Positions 52,886 to 62,027 of a DNA stretch of 64,000 nt are shown here, in pieces. Made by a program: the position numbers and the translations under genes. Within the stretch, counting starts at the first letter, position 1. Each line of letters opens with the position of its first letter. Origin of the DNA: Verrucomicrobiota bacterium (GTDB lineage Bacteria > Verrucomicrobiota > Verrucomicrobiia > Opitutales > UBA953); NCBI GenBank assembly GCA_003569205.1, contig BGOK01000006.1, positions 1 through 64,000 on the forward strand, given 5' to 3'. The notes beneath the pieces are model-generated. The model ran no database searches. It worked only from the letters and a program-made list of their open reading frames with translations, and had not been told where the DNA came from.

Positions 52886-54954
52886 GGAGAGGAAGAGATG
52901 GGCATGCTTTGCATACGAATGGACCAGCGGGATACCTCCAGTAACTCGTCGAGGGGAATGGGGGGTGGGGCGGCGGCGGTGGCGGCCCGGAGAAAAGCTT
53001 GGAGCGCCCAGCGGTGGCCTTTGTCGGGCGAAGACATCCAGAAGCCGCCGCGGTTAAATCCAGTGATACCGCGACCGCGGCACTTCGTCCAGTTATCGAT
53101 TTCCACTTCCCAATCCGCACCAGAAATCTGGAAGTGCTCCTTGGGCTGACTGGGCGAGAGGTCCGTGAGGTAATGAATTTGGCCCGTGGAGCCGTCTGCA
53201 AACTCTAAGGTAAAGCGACCCGCATCTTGTCCATCGGCACCGCGATAGGTGGCGTGGACGGAAGCAATCGGAACGCCCGCCCAGTAACGGAAGAGGTCCA
53301 CGAAGTGGCAGGCCTCGCCGACAATCCGCCCGCCACCTACTTGCGGGTCTAAGAGCCAATGATCACGCGCGAGGGTGCCGGCATTGATGGTGGCTTCAAA
53401 ATGCTTTGGACCCGGGATTTGCCGGAGGCGCTGGGCAATATGTTGGGCCAGCGGGGCGAAGCGACGGTTGAAGCCCACCATGAGGAGCTGGCCAGAGGCT
53501 GCTTGGGCGGCAGCGATTTCCGTTAACTCGACCTCGGAGAGTGCCAACGGCTTCTCGACCCAGACAGCCTTACCAGCCTGCAAGGCCGCGATGGCCTGGG
53601 CCGCGTGCTGATGGTGTCGCGTCGACAGGAAGACCGAGCGGACAGCCGTATCGGCGAGGACTGCCGGTAAATCCGTGGAGACACGCCAGGCCTTAGCTTG
53701 GCGGGCGACAATCAAAGCGGAGGCACCTCGGGCTGAAACCACATGGGCGACGACCGGGCACGGGTTTTGGGCGAGCAACGCAGGCACGAGCGTGCGAGCG
53801 GCAAAATTTCCTGCGCCGATGAGTGCCACCTGCTGAACGGCGGGTGACGGCACGGATGACCGGAGGGTAACGTTTTGCGCTAAGAGGCCCTCGGCATCGC
53901 CATAGGCCAGTAGCAGACCCAGAGTCCCCTTTCGGTGCATCGTGCCGTAAGCGCGATCTGCATGCTCAAACGCTAGGCGTTCGGAGATTAAACCCTCGGT
54001 CGACAGACGACCTTGGGCCATGAGCGTGAGTACCGCCTGAAAGTTACTCCGCGCCGAGTAAACATCCGTCGGGTCGGGTGAGCCATAGGACTGGGAAACC
54101 TGAAAGCTAACTTCGTTGCGGTAGAAATCCGCGCGATTCAGTTGCAGTCCGACTACGCCAACCAAGACGACTTTACCGTGGCGACGGCAACAACGGGCGG
54201 CGAGATTAACGGGCTCTGAGGCCGGCGTGGAAGCAGTGATGAGTACTCCCGCAACGCCCGACCCTTCCGACCAAGCCAGGATGTCGGGCAACGGATCAGC
54301 CGACGCGTGTAACGTGAAGCAGCGGGCGCCGAAACGTTCGGCGGCCAGGCATTTATCTGGATCGGGGTCGAGGCCATAGACCTCGTACCCTTGGGCGACC
54401 AGTAAGCGCACCGCGAGTTGGCCAATTAAACCCAGACCACTGACCACAATGCGGTCGCCGGGCTGGGCACCCATTAAGCGCACCCCTTGAAGGGCGATGG
54501 CGGCGAGGGGCGTAAACACCGCGTCCTCGTCGGTAACATTGTCGGGAATTCGCTCGACGAGTCCATCGGCCACCGAGACGACTTCCGCGTGCGGTCCATT
54601 GGAAACGACGCGGTCGCCCAGCGAGAGGTCCGACCTCGTCGGGGACGCGACGACCCGACCAACATTGCAATAGCCCATGGGAATGGGCTGAGCGAGCTTG
54701 CTCCGGATGGCCTGGACAGCGGGCAGAAAACCTTCGGCCCGAATCTTTTGCCAAACTTGGCGGACCCGCTCGGGCTGTTGGCGGGCCTTCTGCAACCAGC
54801 CAGCGCGGCCGAACTCCACCAACATGCGCTCCGTGCCGAGTGACACTAACGAATGCGTGGCTTGAATCAGGACGCACCCCGCCGCCGGGCCCGGCGCAGG
54901 CACGTGAGCCAGTTCCGTTCGACCGGAACCTAAGTACTGAAGAATTTGTCGCAT
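52882..54954 (-). CDS. Bi-domain oxidoreductase: alcohol-dehydrogenase-like plus Gfo/Idh/MocA
   Basis: 690 aa fusion. Residues about 1-350 form a medium-chain dehydrogenase-like domain (SLGTERMLVEFGRAGW, MGYCNVGRVV, DRIVVSGLGLIGQLAVRLL). Residues about 370-690 form a Gfo/Idh/MocA domain (VALIGAGNFAARTLVPALLA, STRHHQHAAQAIAALQAGKA, EKPLALSEVELTEIA and EACHFVDLFRYW, with His-x3-Asp). The combination is a recognised bi-domain family found beside heparinase genes. It probably acts on a keto/uronic sugar nucleotide with two coupled redox steps. Start at 54954. Confidence 0.93.
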   Translation of the reverse strand: MRQILQYLGSGRTELAHVPAPGPAAGCVLIQATHSLVSLGTERMLVEFGRAGWLQKARQQPERVRQVWQKIRAEGFLPAVQAIRSKLAQPIPMGYCNVGRVVASPTRSDLSLGDRVVSNGPHAEVVSVADGLVERIPDNVTDEDAVFTPLAAIALQGVRLMGAQPGDRIVVSGLGLIGQLAVRLLVAQGYEVYGLDPDPDKCLAAERFGARCFTLHASADPLPDILAWSEGSGVAGVLITASTPASEPVNLAARCCRRHGKVVLVGVVGLQLNRADFYRNEVSFQVSQSYGSPDPTDVYSARSNFQAVLTLMAQGRLSTEGLISERLAFEHADRAYGTMHRKGTLGLLLAYGDAEGLLAQNVTLRSSVPSPAVQQVALIGAGNFAARTLVPALLAQNPCPVVAHVVSARGASALIVARQAKAWRVSTDLPAVLADTAVRSVFLSTRHHQHAAQAIAALQAGKAVWVEKPLALSEVELTEIAAAQAASGQLLMVGFNRRFAPLAQHIAQRLRQIPGPKHFEATINAGTLARDHWLLDPQVGGGRIVGEACHFVDLFRYWAGVPIASVHATYRGADGQDAGRFTLEFADGSTGQIHYLTDLSPSQPKEHFQISGADWEVEIDNWTKCRGRGITGFNRGGFWMSSPDKGHRWALQAFLRAATAAAPPPIPLDELLEVSRWSIRMQSMPISSSP

Positions 54955-54969
54955 CCTAGCTCCTTAAAC

Positions 54970-56648
54970 CTACTCCCCTTCGGCCGGTAAAACGTCCGCC
55001 TGGGTCCGTAAATCGTGTTCGGTGAACGTCACCATCGCGGCGACAATCAAGGCCAGGGAATAGAGCAGCGGCGTGAACCAGAAAATTAATTCGAGTGATG
55101 CGTGCAGGCTCACGAGAATCAGCACGCCGGCCAACGGAATCGCCTCGGGATGACCGCGGCGACAGGCCCGGCAAATCCAACGTCCCAACCACCACAAGCC
55201 AACGAGGACCGGAAGCATCCCGACTACGCCCCATTCGGCGAGCATCTGCAACCAGTCGCAATGGGCATAGGTAGCACGAATGGCCAACTTGCCATTCGCG
55301 TCTTGGAGGGGCTTCTCGTCCGCCTGAAAGACCGGGGAAACCCAACGGTAAGAACCGGCGCCCCAACCCGTCCAGACCTTACCTGACCAGCCGCCGGCAC
55401 TGGCCATCGCCCAGGTCGAGCGGCGGAGGGGTGCGCGGTCATCGGCGCCGCTGACCTGATACTTATCGGCCTTCAACTGGATTTTTTTCTCCAGACTCCG
55501 GAAGTCGCCGGCGAAAAAGAAGGCTGCGAAAACCACCGCCAGCCCGGCGACAGAGACCCAGATGACATCACGCGACGCCAGCGCTTCCTTCGGCGTGCCC
55601 AGAAAATAAGCCAGCGGGGTAACGACCGCCAACAGGACGAGCCCCATGATAGAGGCGCCGACACTCGTCGTGAAGAAAACAAAAGTCCGAGGAAAGCGGC
55701 GCAAAAAGCGGCGAGGAGGTAGGGCCCCCCACGGGTAACGGAAGCCTGGGTGCGACGTAAATGCCAGAAGGTCAGCGCTACCGCGACGGCGGCATTCAAA
55801 TAAAAATAGATGCCCGCGTGGTTCCGGTTGATAAACGTCCCGAACGTGGTTGCCCCGACGGGCACGGGATAGCCGAGGATCTCTTCCATATAGCCCCGTT
55901 GATTGAGAAACCCGTAGACGGCATAGACGACCGCGACCGCGAGGCCAATCCAAGCGAGGATGACTAGGCCTCGCCGCCGGCGCAGGCCGGCGCGCAGCGC
56001 CCCGAAGATCAGCCAAGGTCCCATTAAGGTAAGCATGAGGCGCCAAGCGTTCATGCCACCTGGGTCATTTTCATCGGACACGAACGGCGCCACGAGGCCG
56101 CTCGGCAACCACGCCACTGGCTTCTCCTTGAAGATGCGCCAGAAGAGGTCCTTCTCCACGACCGTGCCCCAGGGGTTCAAGGCCTGCACCGCGCAATAAG
56201 TGAAGAGAATAACCACGACCCAGAAAGGAACGGATGTCACCCAATCGCGCAGGCATTCCTTGGCGGGCCGGGAGCGTCGGTCGCCGTAAAGGAGAATCGC
56301 GGGGAAGACTTGAGCGACTAGGCCGCCCACCGGGAAGGCCCAATAGTCGACATTCGTCAGGGCGCTGAAGCCATCGTCCGGGCTCGGTAGCCGCAACCAG
56401 GTATATCCCAAAGCGAGCGCCCAAGCTCCGAGCGCATAACACTGCGCCCGATGATTTCCCACCGCCGCCACCAGCGCCGCCACCGCTACGCCCAGCAACA
56501 GTAGCATCGGCCAGAGCACCACCCCACCCCACGTCCAAGGCACCAGCACGAGGATGGCCGCCGTCAAACCAATGACGGAAATCTCACGGGGCGTGAGCGC
56601 CGGCCGACGCAAACGGTGGCCAGCTTCAATAGTGCGGTCAGCAGCCAT
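54970..56648 (-). pseudogene. O-antigen ligase/polymerase (Wzy_C superfamily), frameshifted
   Basis: Large polytopic membrane protein. The N-terminal frame (start ATG 56648, MAADRTIEAGHRL) has several membrane helices (ISVIGLTAAILVLVPWTWGG) and a mid-protein VGATTFGTFINRNHAGIYFY, the conserved NRNHAG loop. The C-terminal frame has WTGWGAGSYRWVSPVFQADE and YAHCDWLQMLAEWGVVGMLP, the H-D-x-L-x-E-x-G motif of the WaaL/Wzy_C family. The halves overlap in different frames. One extra base at about 55,654-55,661 restores FSSRRVSASIMGLV or a similar join. Probably ligates or polymerises the glycan in the periplasm. Confidence 0.85.
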
Positions 56649-56653
56649 GCAAA

Positions 56654-57628
56654 TTAAACGAGGCCCGCTTGATAGATATCGTGGATGCGGAGCAGGCCGA
56701 GGCAACGTTGCGTCGTCGGCTCAGTCACGGGCAGGACGGAAATCTGCGACGGGCGATCCTCCATAACCCGGGCGGCATCCCCGAGCGAAACCGCGGGGTG
56801 CGTGCGGATGGGGTTTTTCGTCATGATATCGCCGGCGTTAGCCGCGTTGAGATCGATACCACGGCTCAAAGCCCGCCGAAGGTCACCATCCGTGATCAAG
56901 CCGGCCAGGACTCCATCCGTGCCCAAGATACAAGCGGCGCCGTGCGGATGACGGGTCATGGCGATGACGGTGTCACGGAGCGATGTTTCTGCGGAAACGA
57001 CCGCACAACGCTCGAGCGGTTGCAGGGCTTCGCCCACGGTGAGTAGTAAATTGCGCCCGAGTTGACCTGCCGGGTGGAAGCGCGCGAAGTCGCTCGCGGC
57101 AAAACCGCGCTTAGTCATCAAGGCCGCCGCCAAGGCATCGCCCAAGGCTAACGTCAGGAGCGCACTCGTTGTTGGGACCAGCCCCAACGGGTCGGCTTCC
57201 GGGCGCGCGCCAATATCGAGGACAATATCGGACTGCGTGGCCAGGGGAGACTGGACATTGCCGACAATGGCAATGAGCGGGGACTTGAAAGAGCGCAGGA
57301 CGGGCAAGAGCCGCACCAATTCGGCGGTCGAGCCCGATCGGGACACGAGGATGACCGGATCGCCGGGCTGAAGGATACCCAGGTCGCCATGGACGGCGTC
57401 GGCGGCATGCAGAAAAATCGCGGGCGTCCCTGTACTGCACAGCGTCGCCGCGATCTTCTGCGCGATGAGGCCGGACTTACCGACGCCGCAAAGGACGACC
57501 TTGCCGGAATGCGCAGCAATCAAATCGACGGCCTTCGTAAAGGTGCCGTCCAGACGCGTGGCGAGTTCGGAGAGCGCCTCGGCTTCGGCCTGCAGGAGAG
57601 CACGGGCGGAATTTAGGGGAGTGGTCAT
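56654..57628 (-). CDS. kdsD: Arabinose-5-phosphate isomerase (KpsF/GutQ family)
   Basis: Isomerises ribulose-5-phosphate to arabinose-5-phosphate, the precursor of Kdo. 324 aa: SIS domain with VVLCGVGKSGLIAQKIAATL, HGDLGILQPGDPVILVSRSG and FHPAGQLGRNLL; then two CBS domains (CILGTDGVLAGLITDGDLRR and ISVLPVTEPTTQRCLGLLRI). The KdsB gene lies 138 bases upstream on the same strand, which supports a Kdo role, either for LPS or for a Kdo-containing capsule. kdsA and kdsC are not here. Confidence 0.95.
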   Translation of the reverse strand: MTTPLNSARALLQAEAEALSELATRLDGTFTKAVDLIAAHSGKVVLCGVGKSGLIAQKIAATLCSTGTPAIFLHAADAVHGDLGILQPGDPVILVSRSGSTAELVRLLPVLRSFKSPLIAIVGNVQSPLATQSDIVLDIGARPEADPLGLVPTTSALLTLALGDALAAALMTKRGFAASDFARFHPAGQLGRNLLLTVGEALQPLERCAVVSAETSLRDTVIAMTRHPHGAACILGTDGVLAGLITDGDLRRALSRGIDLNAANAGDIMTKNPIRTHPAVSLGDAARVMEDRPSQISVLPVTEPTTQRCLGLLRIHDIYQAGLV

Positions 57629-57664
57629 GGGGTGAAAGAAGAAAGAGTTGAGGCAGGGATGGAG

Positions 57665-57700
57665 GGCAAAGGTGCAAAGGTGGTGAGCGGGCGGTAAAAG
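57665..57700 (+). repeat. Possible half copy of the GTGCAAA repeat
   Basis: GGCAAAGGTGCAAAGGTGG then GAGCGGGCGG and TAAAAG, in the kdsD-kdsB gap. Only the first arm is clear and no hairpin is visible, so this is a degenerate or partial copy. Confidence 0.35.
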
Positions 57701-57766
57701 AAATAGGTCGGGCCGACGATTGGCACCTTGGCGCGCTGCGGCTCCTGCCGAAGCCTTAGGCCGCGA

Positions 57767-58498
57767 TCACAGCATCTTCCGGGCGACCTCAAGGTCTTCC
57801 GGGGTATCAATCGCCACGGGATGATACTGGGTAACGACGGTCTGGAATGTGAAGCCGTGAGCCAGGAAACGTAGCTGCTCCAGCGACTCGACCGTTTCGA
57901 GTTCGGTGGGTGCGAGCTTCGAGTAACCAGCCAAAGTTGCGCGGTCGTAACCGTAGACGCCGATATGGACCCAGTAATCGCGACGAGCAACCCACTCGGT
58001 CGGATCAACGCCGCGGAGGTGCGGAATCGGACTCCGCGAGAAGTAGATGGCTTCGCCACTCTCGGCCCGAACGACTTTGACCACACTGCTAGCCATTAGA
58101 CGCTCCGTTGTCTGAATCTTCGCGACGGCGGTGACCAGCCGGCACTTCGTCTCCTTCCAGCGCGAGATCAAGCCGTCTAAAAGGTCGGGCTGAATAAAAG
58201 GCTCGTCGCCCTGGACGTTCAGGAAAAAATCACCGGGCACCTGGTCGATGACGCTCGCCATGCGCGCGGTCCCTGAAGGGCAATCGGGAGAAGTCAGCAC
58301 GACTTCCGCACCGAAGCCACGGGCGACCTGCGCAACCTCTTCGGAATCAGTCAGCAGGATGACGCGGTCCGCCTGGCGGACCTGCTTGGCCTTTTCCCAA
58401 ACATGCTGGACCACGGGCTTACCGCCGAGGTCGAGCAGAACCTTGCGCGGTAGGCGCGTCGAGGCGAGGCGAGCGGGGATGCAAAGGGTAATGGACAT
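57767..58498 (-). CDS. kdsB: 3-deoxy-manno-octulosonate cytidylyltransferase (CMP-Kdo synthetase)
   Basis: Activates Kdo with CTP. 243 aa from the ATG at 58498 (MSITLCIPARLAST). LCIPARLASTRLPRKVLLDL, VILLTDSEEVAQVARGFGAE, SGTARMASVIDQV, NVQGDEPFIQPDLLDGL and YFSRSPIPHLRG are the KdsB signatures. An earlier in-frame ATG at 58579 is rejected because the family starts at the chosen residue. Its neighbours are kdsD (downstream) and fcl (upstream). Confidence 0.95.
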   Translation of the reverse strand: MSITLCIPARLASTRLPRKVLLDLGGKPVVQHVWEKAKQVRQADRVILLTDSEEVAQVARGFGAEVVLTSPDCPSGTARMASVIDQVPGDFFLNVQGDEPFIQPDLLDGLISRWKETKCRLVTAVAKIQTTERLMASSVVKVVRAESGEAIYFSRSPIPHLRGVDPTEWVARRDYWVHIGVYGYDRATLAGYSKLAPTELETVESLEQLRFLAHGFTFQTVVTQYHPVAIDTPEDLEVARKML

Positions 58499-58675
58499 TA
58501 TGAAACAGGGGTTGGGGGATTCGTTGGCTAGTGGGCTAGGAGCATCGGTGGGAGTGCGGAGGTCCGAATTAGCAGCCAAGGGAAGCCGGGGCTTGAAGAA
58601 TAGGAACGGTGATATCCGGCACTAACCGAGTGAACGTACCCACTATTCAACCAGCCAACGAAGCAACTAGGCCGC

Positions 58676-59617
58676 TTACTTCCGCGCGTCGGTGCCGTGC
58701 TGGAGATACCAGGCGTAGACCCCGCGGATACCTTCATCTAAGCCAATTCGGGGACTCCAACCGAGGCTCTTAATGCGAGCGACATCCATGAGTTTGCGCG
58801 GGGTACCATCGGGCAAGGCGGGATCGAACTCTAGCTGTCCCGCAAAGCCGACGATGGTCGCAACCTTCTCGGCTAACGCTCGAATGGAAAGCTCTTCACC
58901 CGAACCAATGTTGATATGGCCGGCCTCAGCATAACGGTCCATCAGCAACAAACAGGCACTCGCCACATCGTCGGCGTGGAGGAATTCGCGGAGCGGCGTA
59001 CCCGTGCCCCAAAGCATCAGCTGGGCGTCGCCCCGGAGCTTGGCTTCATGCATCTTGCGAATCAGCGCCGGGAGTACGTGGGAGTTTTGAAGCGAGAAAT
59101 TATCGCCCTGCCCGTAGAGGTTGCAGGGCATTGCGCTGATGAAGTCGCACCCGTATTGCTGGCGGGCGAAGGTACAGAGCTTAATCCCAGCAATCTTGGC
59201 GACCGCGTACGCCTCGTTGGTAACCTCGAGCGGGCCAGTGAGCAGCGCCGCCTCTTGAATCGGTTGCAGGGCGAACTTCGGGTAGATGCAACTGGAACCC
59301 AGAAACAATAACTTCTGCACGCCGGCATGGCGGGCCCCGTCGATGACGTTCGCCGCCATCATCAAATTGTCGTACAGGAAGTCGTACGGCGCCGAGGAAT
59401 TGTGGTGGATGCCGCCGACGCGGGCCGCCGCCATAATCACATAGGTTGGCCGCTCGTGGGCGTAGAACGCCCGCACCGCCGCACCATCGCGGAGGTCGAG
59501 CTCGGCCGACGTCCGCACGATGACCTGCGTATGGCCAGCGGCCTGCAGGGCACGCACGATGGCTGACCCGACCATACCGCGGTGACCCGCGACGTAAACT
59601 TTAGCAGTGCGATCCAT
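58676..59617 (-). CDS. fcl: GDP-L-fucose synthase
   Basis: Epimerase-reductase converting GDP-4-keto-6-deoxymannose to GDP-L-fucose with NADPH. 313 aa: VYVAGHRGMVGSAIVRAL (Rossmann), LFLGSSCIYPKFALQPIQE, catalytic NEAYAVAKIAGIKLC (YxxxK) and the conserved LREFLHADDVASACLLLMD. It follows gmd with a four-base gap, so the pair is co-translated. Supplies the GT10 fucosyltransferase at 13.5 kb. Confidence 0.96.
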   Translation of the reverse strand: MDRTAKVYVAGHRGMVGSAIVRALQAAGHTQVIVRTSAELDLRDGAAVRAFYAHERPTYVIMAAARVGGIHHNSSAPYDFLYDNLMMAANVIDGARHAGVQKLLFLGSSCIYPKFALQPIQEAALLTGPLEVTNEAYAVAKIAGIKLCTFARQQYGCDFISAMPCNLYGQGDNFSLQNSHVLPALIRKMHEAKLRGDAQLMLWGTGTPLREFLHADDVASACLLLMDRYAEAGHINIGSGEELSIRALAEKVATIVGFAGQLEFDPALPDGTPRKLMDVARIKSLGWSPRIGLDEGIRGVYAWYLQHGTDARK

Positions 59618-59621
59618 CCGC

Positions 59622-60683
59622 TCAGCGATGCTTGTGAGCGACGAGCTTCAGGTCCGAATCGACCATCTTGTGCACCAGTTGCTCGAAGGATGTCTGCTGG
59701 GGATCCCAGCCTAATTCGCGGATGGCCTTCGCGGGGTTACCCAAGAGCTGCTCGACTTCGGTCGGGCGGAAGTAGCGCGGGTCGACGGCGACCAGCGTCT
59801 TGCCCGACTTCGGGTCGATGCCCTTCTCGTCCGCCCCAACGCCCCGCCATTCCAATTCGATGCCCGCGCGACGGAAGGCGTGCGTGCAGAATTCGCGCAC
59901 GGTATACATCTTACCCGTCGCAATGACGAAGTCATCGGGCTGGTGATGCTGCAGGATAAGCCACATGCACTGGACGAAGTCGGGGGCATAGCCCCAATCG
60001 CGTTGCGAGGACAGGTTGCCGAGGAAGAGGCAGTCCTGCCGGCCGTGGATAATATTCGCAACGGCCAGGGTGATTTTGCGGGTGACGAACGTTTCCCCGC
60101 GCCGCTCTGACTCGTGGTTAAAGAGGATACCGTTACTGGCGAAGATGCCGTAGGCTTCGCGGTAGTTACGCGTAATCCAATAGGCGTAGATCTTGGCGAC
60201 ACCGTAAGGGCTGCGCGGGTAGAACGGGGTGGTCTCCGACTGCGGCACTTCGACGACCTTGCCGTAGAGCTCGGAAGTCGACGCTTGGTAGATCCGGACC
60301 TTCTGCTCCATCTTCAAGATACGGATCGCCTCGAGGAGGCGAAGCGTGCCGAGGCCGTCGGTGTCGGCGGTGTACTCCGGCACATCGAAGGAGACCTTCA
60401 CGTGGGACATCGCGCCGAGGTTGTAGATTTCGTCCGGCTGTACATCGCCGATGACGCGGATGAGGTTGGTGCTGTCGCCCAAGTCGCCGTAGTGGAGCTT
60501 GATCTTCTTGATGTGGATGTCGCGGACGAGGTCATCCATGTAAAGGTGCTCGATCCGTTCCGTATTGAAACTGGAGGAGCGGCGGATGAGCCCATGGACC
60601 TCGTAGCCCTTATTGAGTAAGAACTCGGCGAGGTAGGAGCCGTCTTGACCGGTGATGCCGGTGATGAGTGCGCGTTTTTTCAT
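59622..60683 (-). CDS. gmd: GDP-mannose 4,6-dehydratase
   Basis: First step of GDP-fucose synthesis. 353 aa; [20 protein letters not shown], the dehydratase-specific [17 protein letters not shown]-like [20 protein letters not shown], catalytic [15 protein letters not shown] and [18 protein letters not shown]. All are diagnostic of Gmd. Start at the ATG at 60683, about twelve bases after the cytidylyltransferase-like gene. manB/manC for GDP-mannose lie elsewhere. Confidence 0.97.
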   Translation of the reverse strand: MKKRALITGITGQDGSYLAEFLLNKGYEVHGLIRRSSSFNTERIEHLYMDDLVRDIHIKKIKLHYGDLGDSTNLIRVIGDVQPDEIYNLGAMSHVKVSFDVPEYTADTDGLGTLRLLEAIRILKMEQKVRIYQASTSELYGKVVEVPQSETTPFYPRSPYGVAKIYAYWITRNYREAYGIFASNGILFNHESERRGETFVTRKITLAVANIIHGRQDCLFLGNLSSQRDWGYAPDFVQCMWLILQHHQPDDFVIATGKMYTVREFCTHAFRRAGIELEWRGVGADEKGIDPKSGKTLVAVDPRYFRPTEVEQLLGNPAKAIRELGWDPQQTSFEQLVHKMVDSDLKLVAHKHR

Positions 60684-60695
60684 GTCTGGGAAAAG

Positions 60696-61127
60696 TTAGG
60701 CCTGTTTGGCTTGGGCGATGATGCGGGAGCTGCTGTCGATCTTGGCGCCCAAGCCGTCGATCAGTTTAGCCCCATGCTTATTTAGCACGACCATCTCGGG
60801 AATATTGCCGGCATGGCGGTCGCCACCCTTGCAGAAGACGGCGTCGTGACCCGCGGCGCGGGCCTCGCTGATGAGCAACTCTAAGGTCGCGCAGACTGAG
60901 CCGTCTTGGTCGATGGCGAGGACCGCCCGGTCAACGATACGGAGCGCGGTGGTCACCGCGAGCCGGGTGTCCTGGTCCATGAAGGACTTACCTTTTTTGA
61001 GCGCCCCTTGGGCGTCATTATTCACGATGACCCAAAGCGCGTCTCCTTGGGCGCGGGATAGCTCTAGTAACTCGAGGTGCCCGCGGTGCAAGGGATCGAA
61101 ATAGCCGCTGGTGATGGCGATACGCAT
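60696..61127 (-). CDS. Cytidylyltransferase/adenylyltransferase family protein (HxGH)
   Basis: 143 aa small nucleotidyltransferase. ITSGYFDPLHRGHLELLELS carries the HxGH active site and ends in a PPAT/TagD-like fold with NNDAQGALKKGKSFMDQDTR. The closest known roles are glycerol-3-phosphate or heptose-1-phosphate nucleotidylyltransfer (TagD, HldE C-domain). Here it is the first gene of the gmd-fcl-kds operon, so a glycerol- or heptose-phosphate donor for the glycan is a guess. Start at 61127. Confidence 0.8.
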   Translation of the reverse strand: MRIAITSGYFDPLHRGHLELLELSRAQGDALWVIVNNDAQGALKKGKSFMDQDTRLAVTTALRIVDRAVLAIDQDGSVCATLELLISEARAAGHDAVFCKGGDRHAGNIPEMVVLNKHGAKLIDGLGAKIDSSSRIIAQAKQA

Positions 61128-61356
61128 AGGGTGACGAAAGGTTTAAGCGGTTTGCGGTGGGCGGAAAGCGATTAGGAAGATGCCGCCAAGGTGGGGCTTG
61201 GGATAGGAGGCCGTAAATGTTGGGTGGAGGATATTATTTTCTAACCACCAACCACTACTGCTTATTTAGCTACCCGGGTAGGCTACCGCACGTGGAGGCG
61301 ATGGTCGCCGCACGTGAGGGAAGATGGACTGTCAGCCGAGTGATCGGCCAAAAACT

Positions 61357-61881
61357 TTAGGACTCCCTCGGGGGAGGGAGCATCAAAGGAAAGAGTTCGA
61401 GGGCACGGGCGTTCCAGCGGCGAAGCTGGGTCAGCCGTTCGATGACCGCGGGAGAGGCTTGCGTGCCCTGGGCGCCTTGGACGATGCGGTCGAGGCTGGG
61501 GCTCGATTGCTCCAAGGCGGGTAAAACCTGACTGCGCAGCAGGGTGACCAAGGACGCGGCCAAGGAGGGGGTCGGTTGCCAGCGCTCCCGGCGGGAGCCA
61601 GGGGCCTTAACCGAGAGGACCATGCCTTGATCTCTAAGAAACTTAAGTCCTTGACTGACAGAGCCTTTACTCATCCCTAGGCGGCCCTGGATTTGGTCGA
61701 AATCGACCGCCGCAGGCGACGCATAAAGCAACGAATAGATCTCGGCGACCGAACGCGGGACCCCTAAAATACCCGCCATTCTGACGAAAAACTCCGCTAA
61801 TTCAGCTTCATGGGCACTCAGCGGCGCAAAGGAAGGCCGGCTCTTACGACGGGCAGATAGTTTAGATGAAGGGGGCGTCAT
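61357..61881 (-). CDS. GbsR/MarR-type winged-helix regulator
   Basis: 174 aa. A basic tail (KLSARRKSRPSF) precedes a winged helix-turn-helix: ILGVPRSVAEIYSLLYASPA, FDQIQGRLGMSKGSVSQGLK (recognition helix) and LRDQGMVLSVKAPGSRRERW. The C-terminal half is helical, likely for dimerisation. The GbsR branch controls compatible-solute or envelope-related genes. It lies at the boundary of the polysaccharide operon and upstream of a near-palindrome (61905-61927), consistent with autoregulation. A capsule-control role is inferred, not shown. Start at the ATG at 61881. Confidence 0.8.
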   Translation of the reverse strand: MTPPSSKLSARRKSRPSFAPLSAHEAELAEFFVRMAGILGVPRSVAEIYSLLYASPAAVDFDQIQGRLGMSKGSVSQGLKFLRDQGMVLSVKAPGSRRERWQPTPSLAASLVTLLRSQVLPALEQSSPSLDRIVQGAQGTQASPAVIERLTQLRRWNARALELFPLMLPPPRES

Positions 61882-61904
61882 CGGACTAGCGGGGGACTCG
61901 GTTG

Positions 61905-61927
61905 ATGTTTCAATATTTTTTGAACAT
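61905..61927. promoter_or_regulatory. Near-palindrome upstream of the GbsR-type regulator (candidate operator)
   Basis: ATGTTTCAA, a 6-base spacer and TTGAACAT (one base bulge) lie 24 bases upstream of the regulator start, within the divergent intergenic region shared with the Gfo/Idh gene. Position and symmetry fit an autoregulatory site. Binding is unproven. Confidence 0.45.
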
Positions 61928-62027
61928 ACGCAAGGGCTTTTTGCCAGAATGAGTTAAAGTGCCCAGATACCCCTGCCCTGCCCACCCTTGCCTCTCCTTC
62001 GGGCAAGGCCTAAATCTGGCTACACCC

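Noticed and set aside
58519-58670. Inverted TTCGTTGGCT-like sequences flanking the kdsB-fcl gap
   Set aside because: Short, imperfect and found once; may be a real repeat but there is too little sequence to tell.
61219-61252. Hairpin GTTGGGTGG/CCACCAAC between the cytidylyltransferase-like gene and the regulator
   Set aside because: The stem has a bulge and a long AT-rich loop without a T-run, so it is not a convincing terminator.
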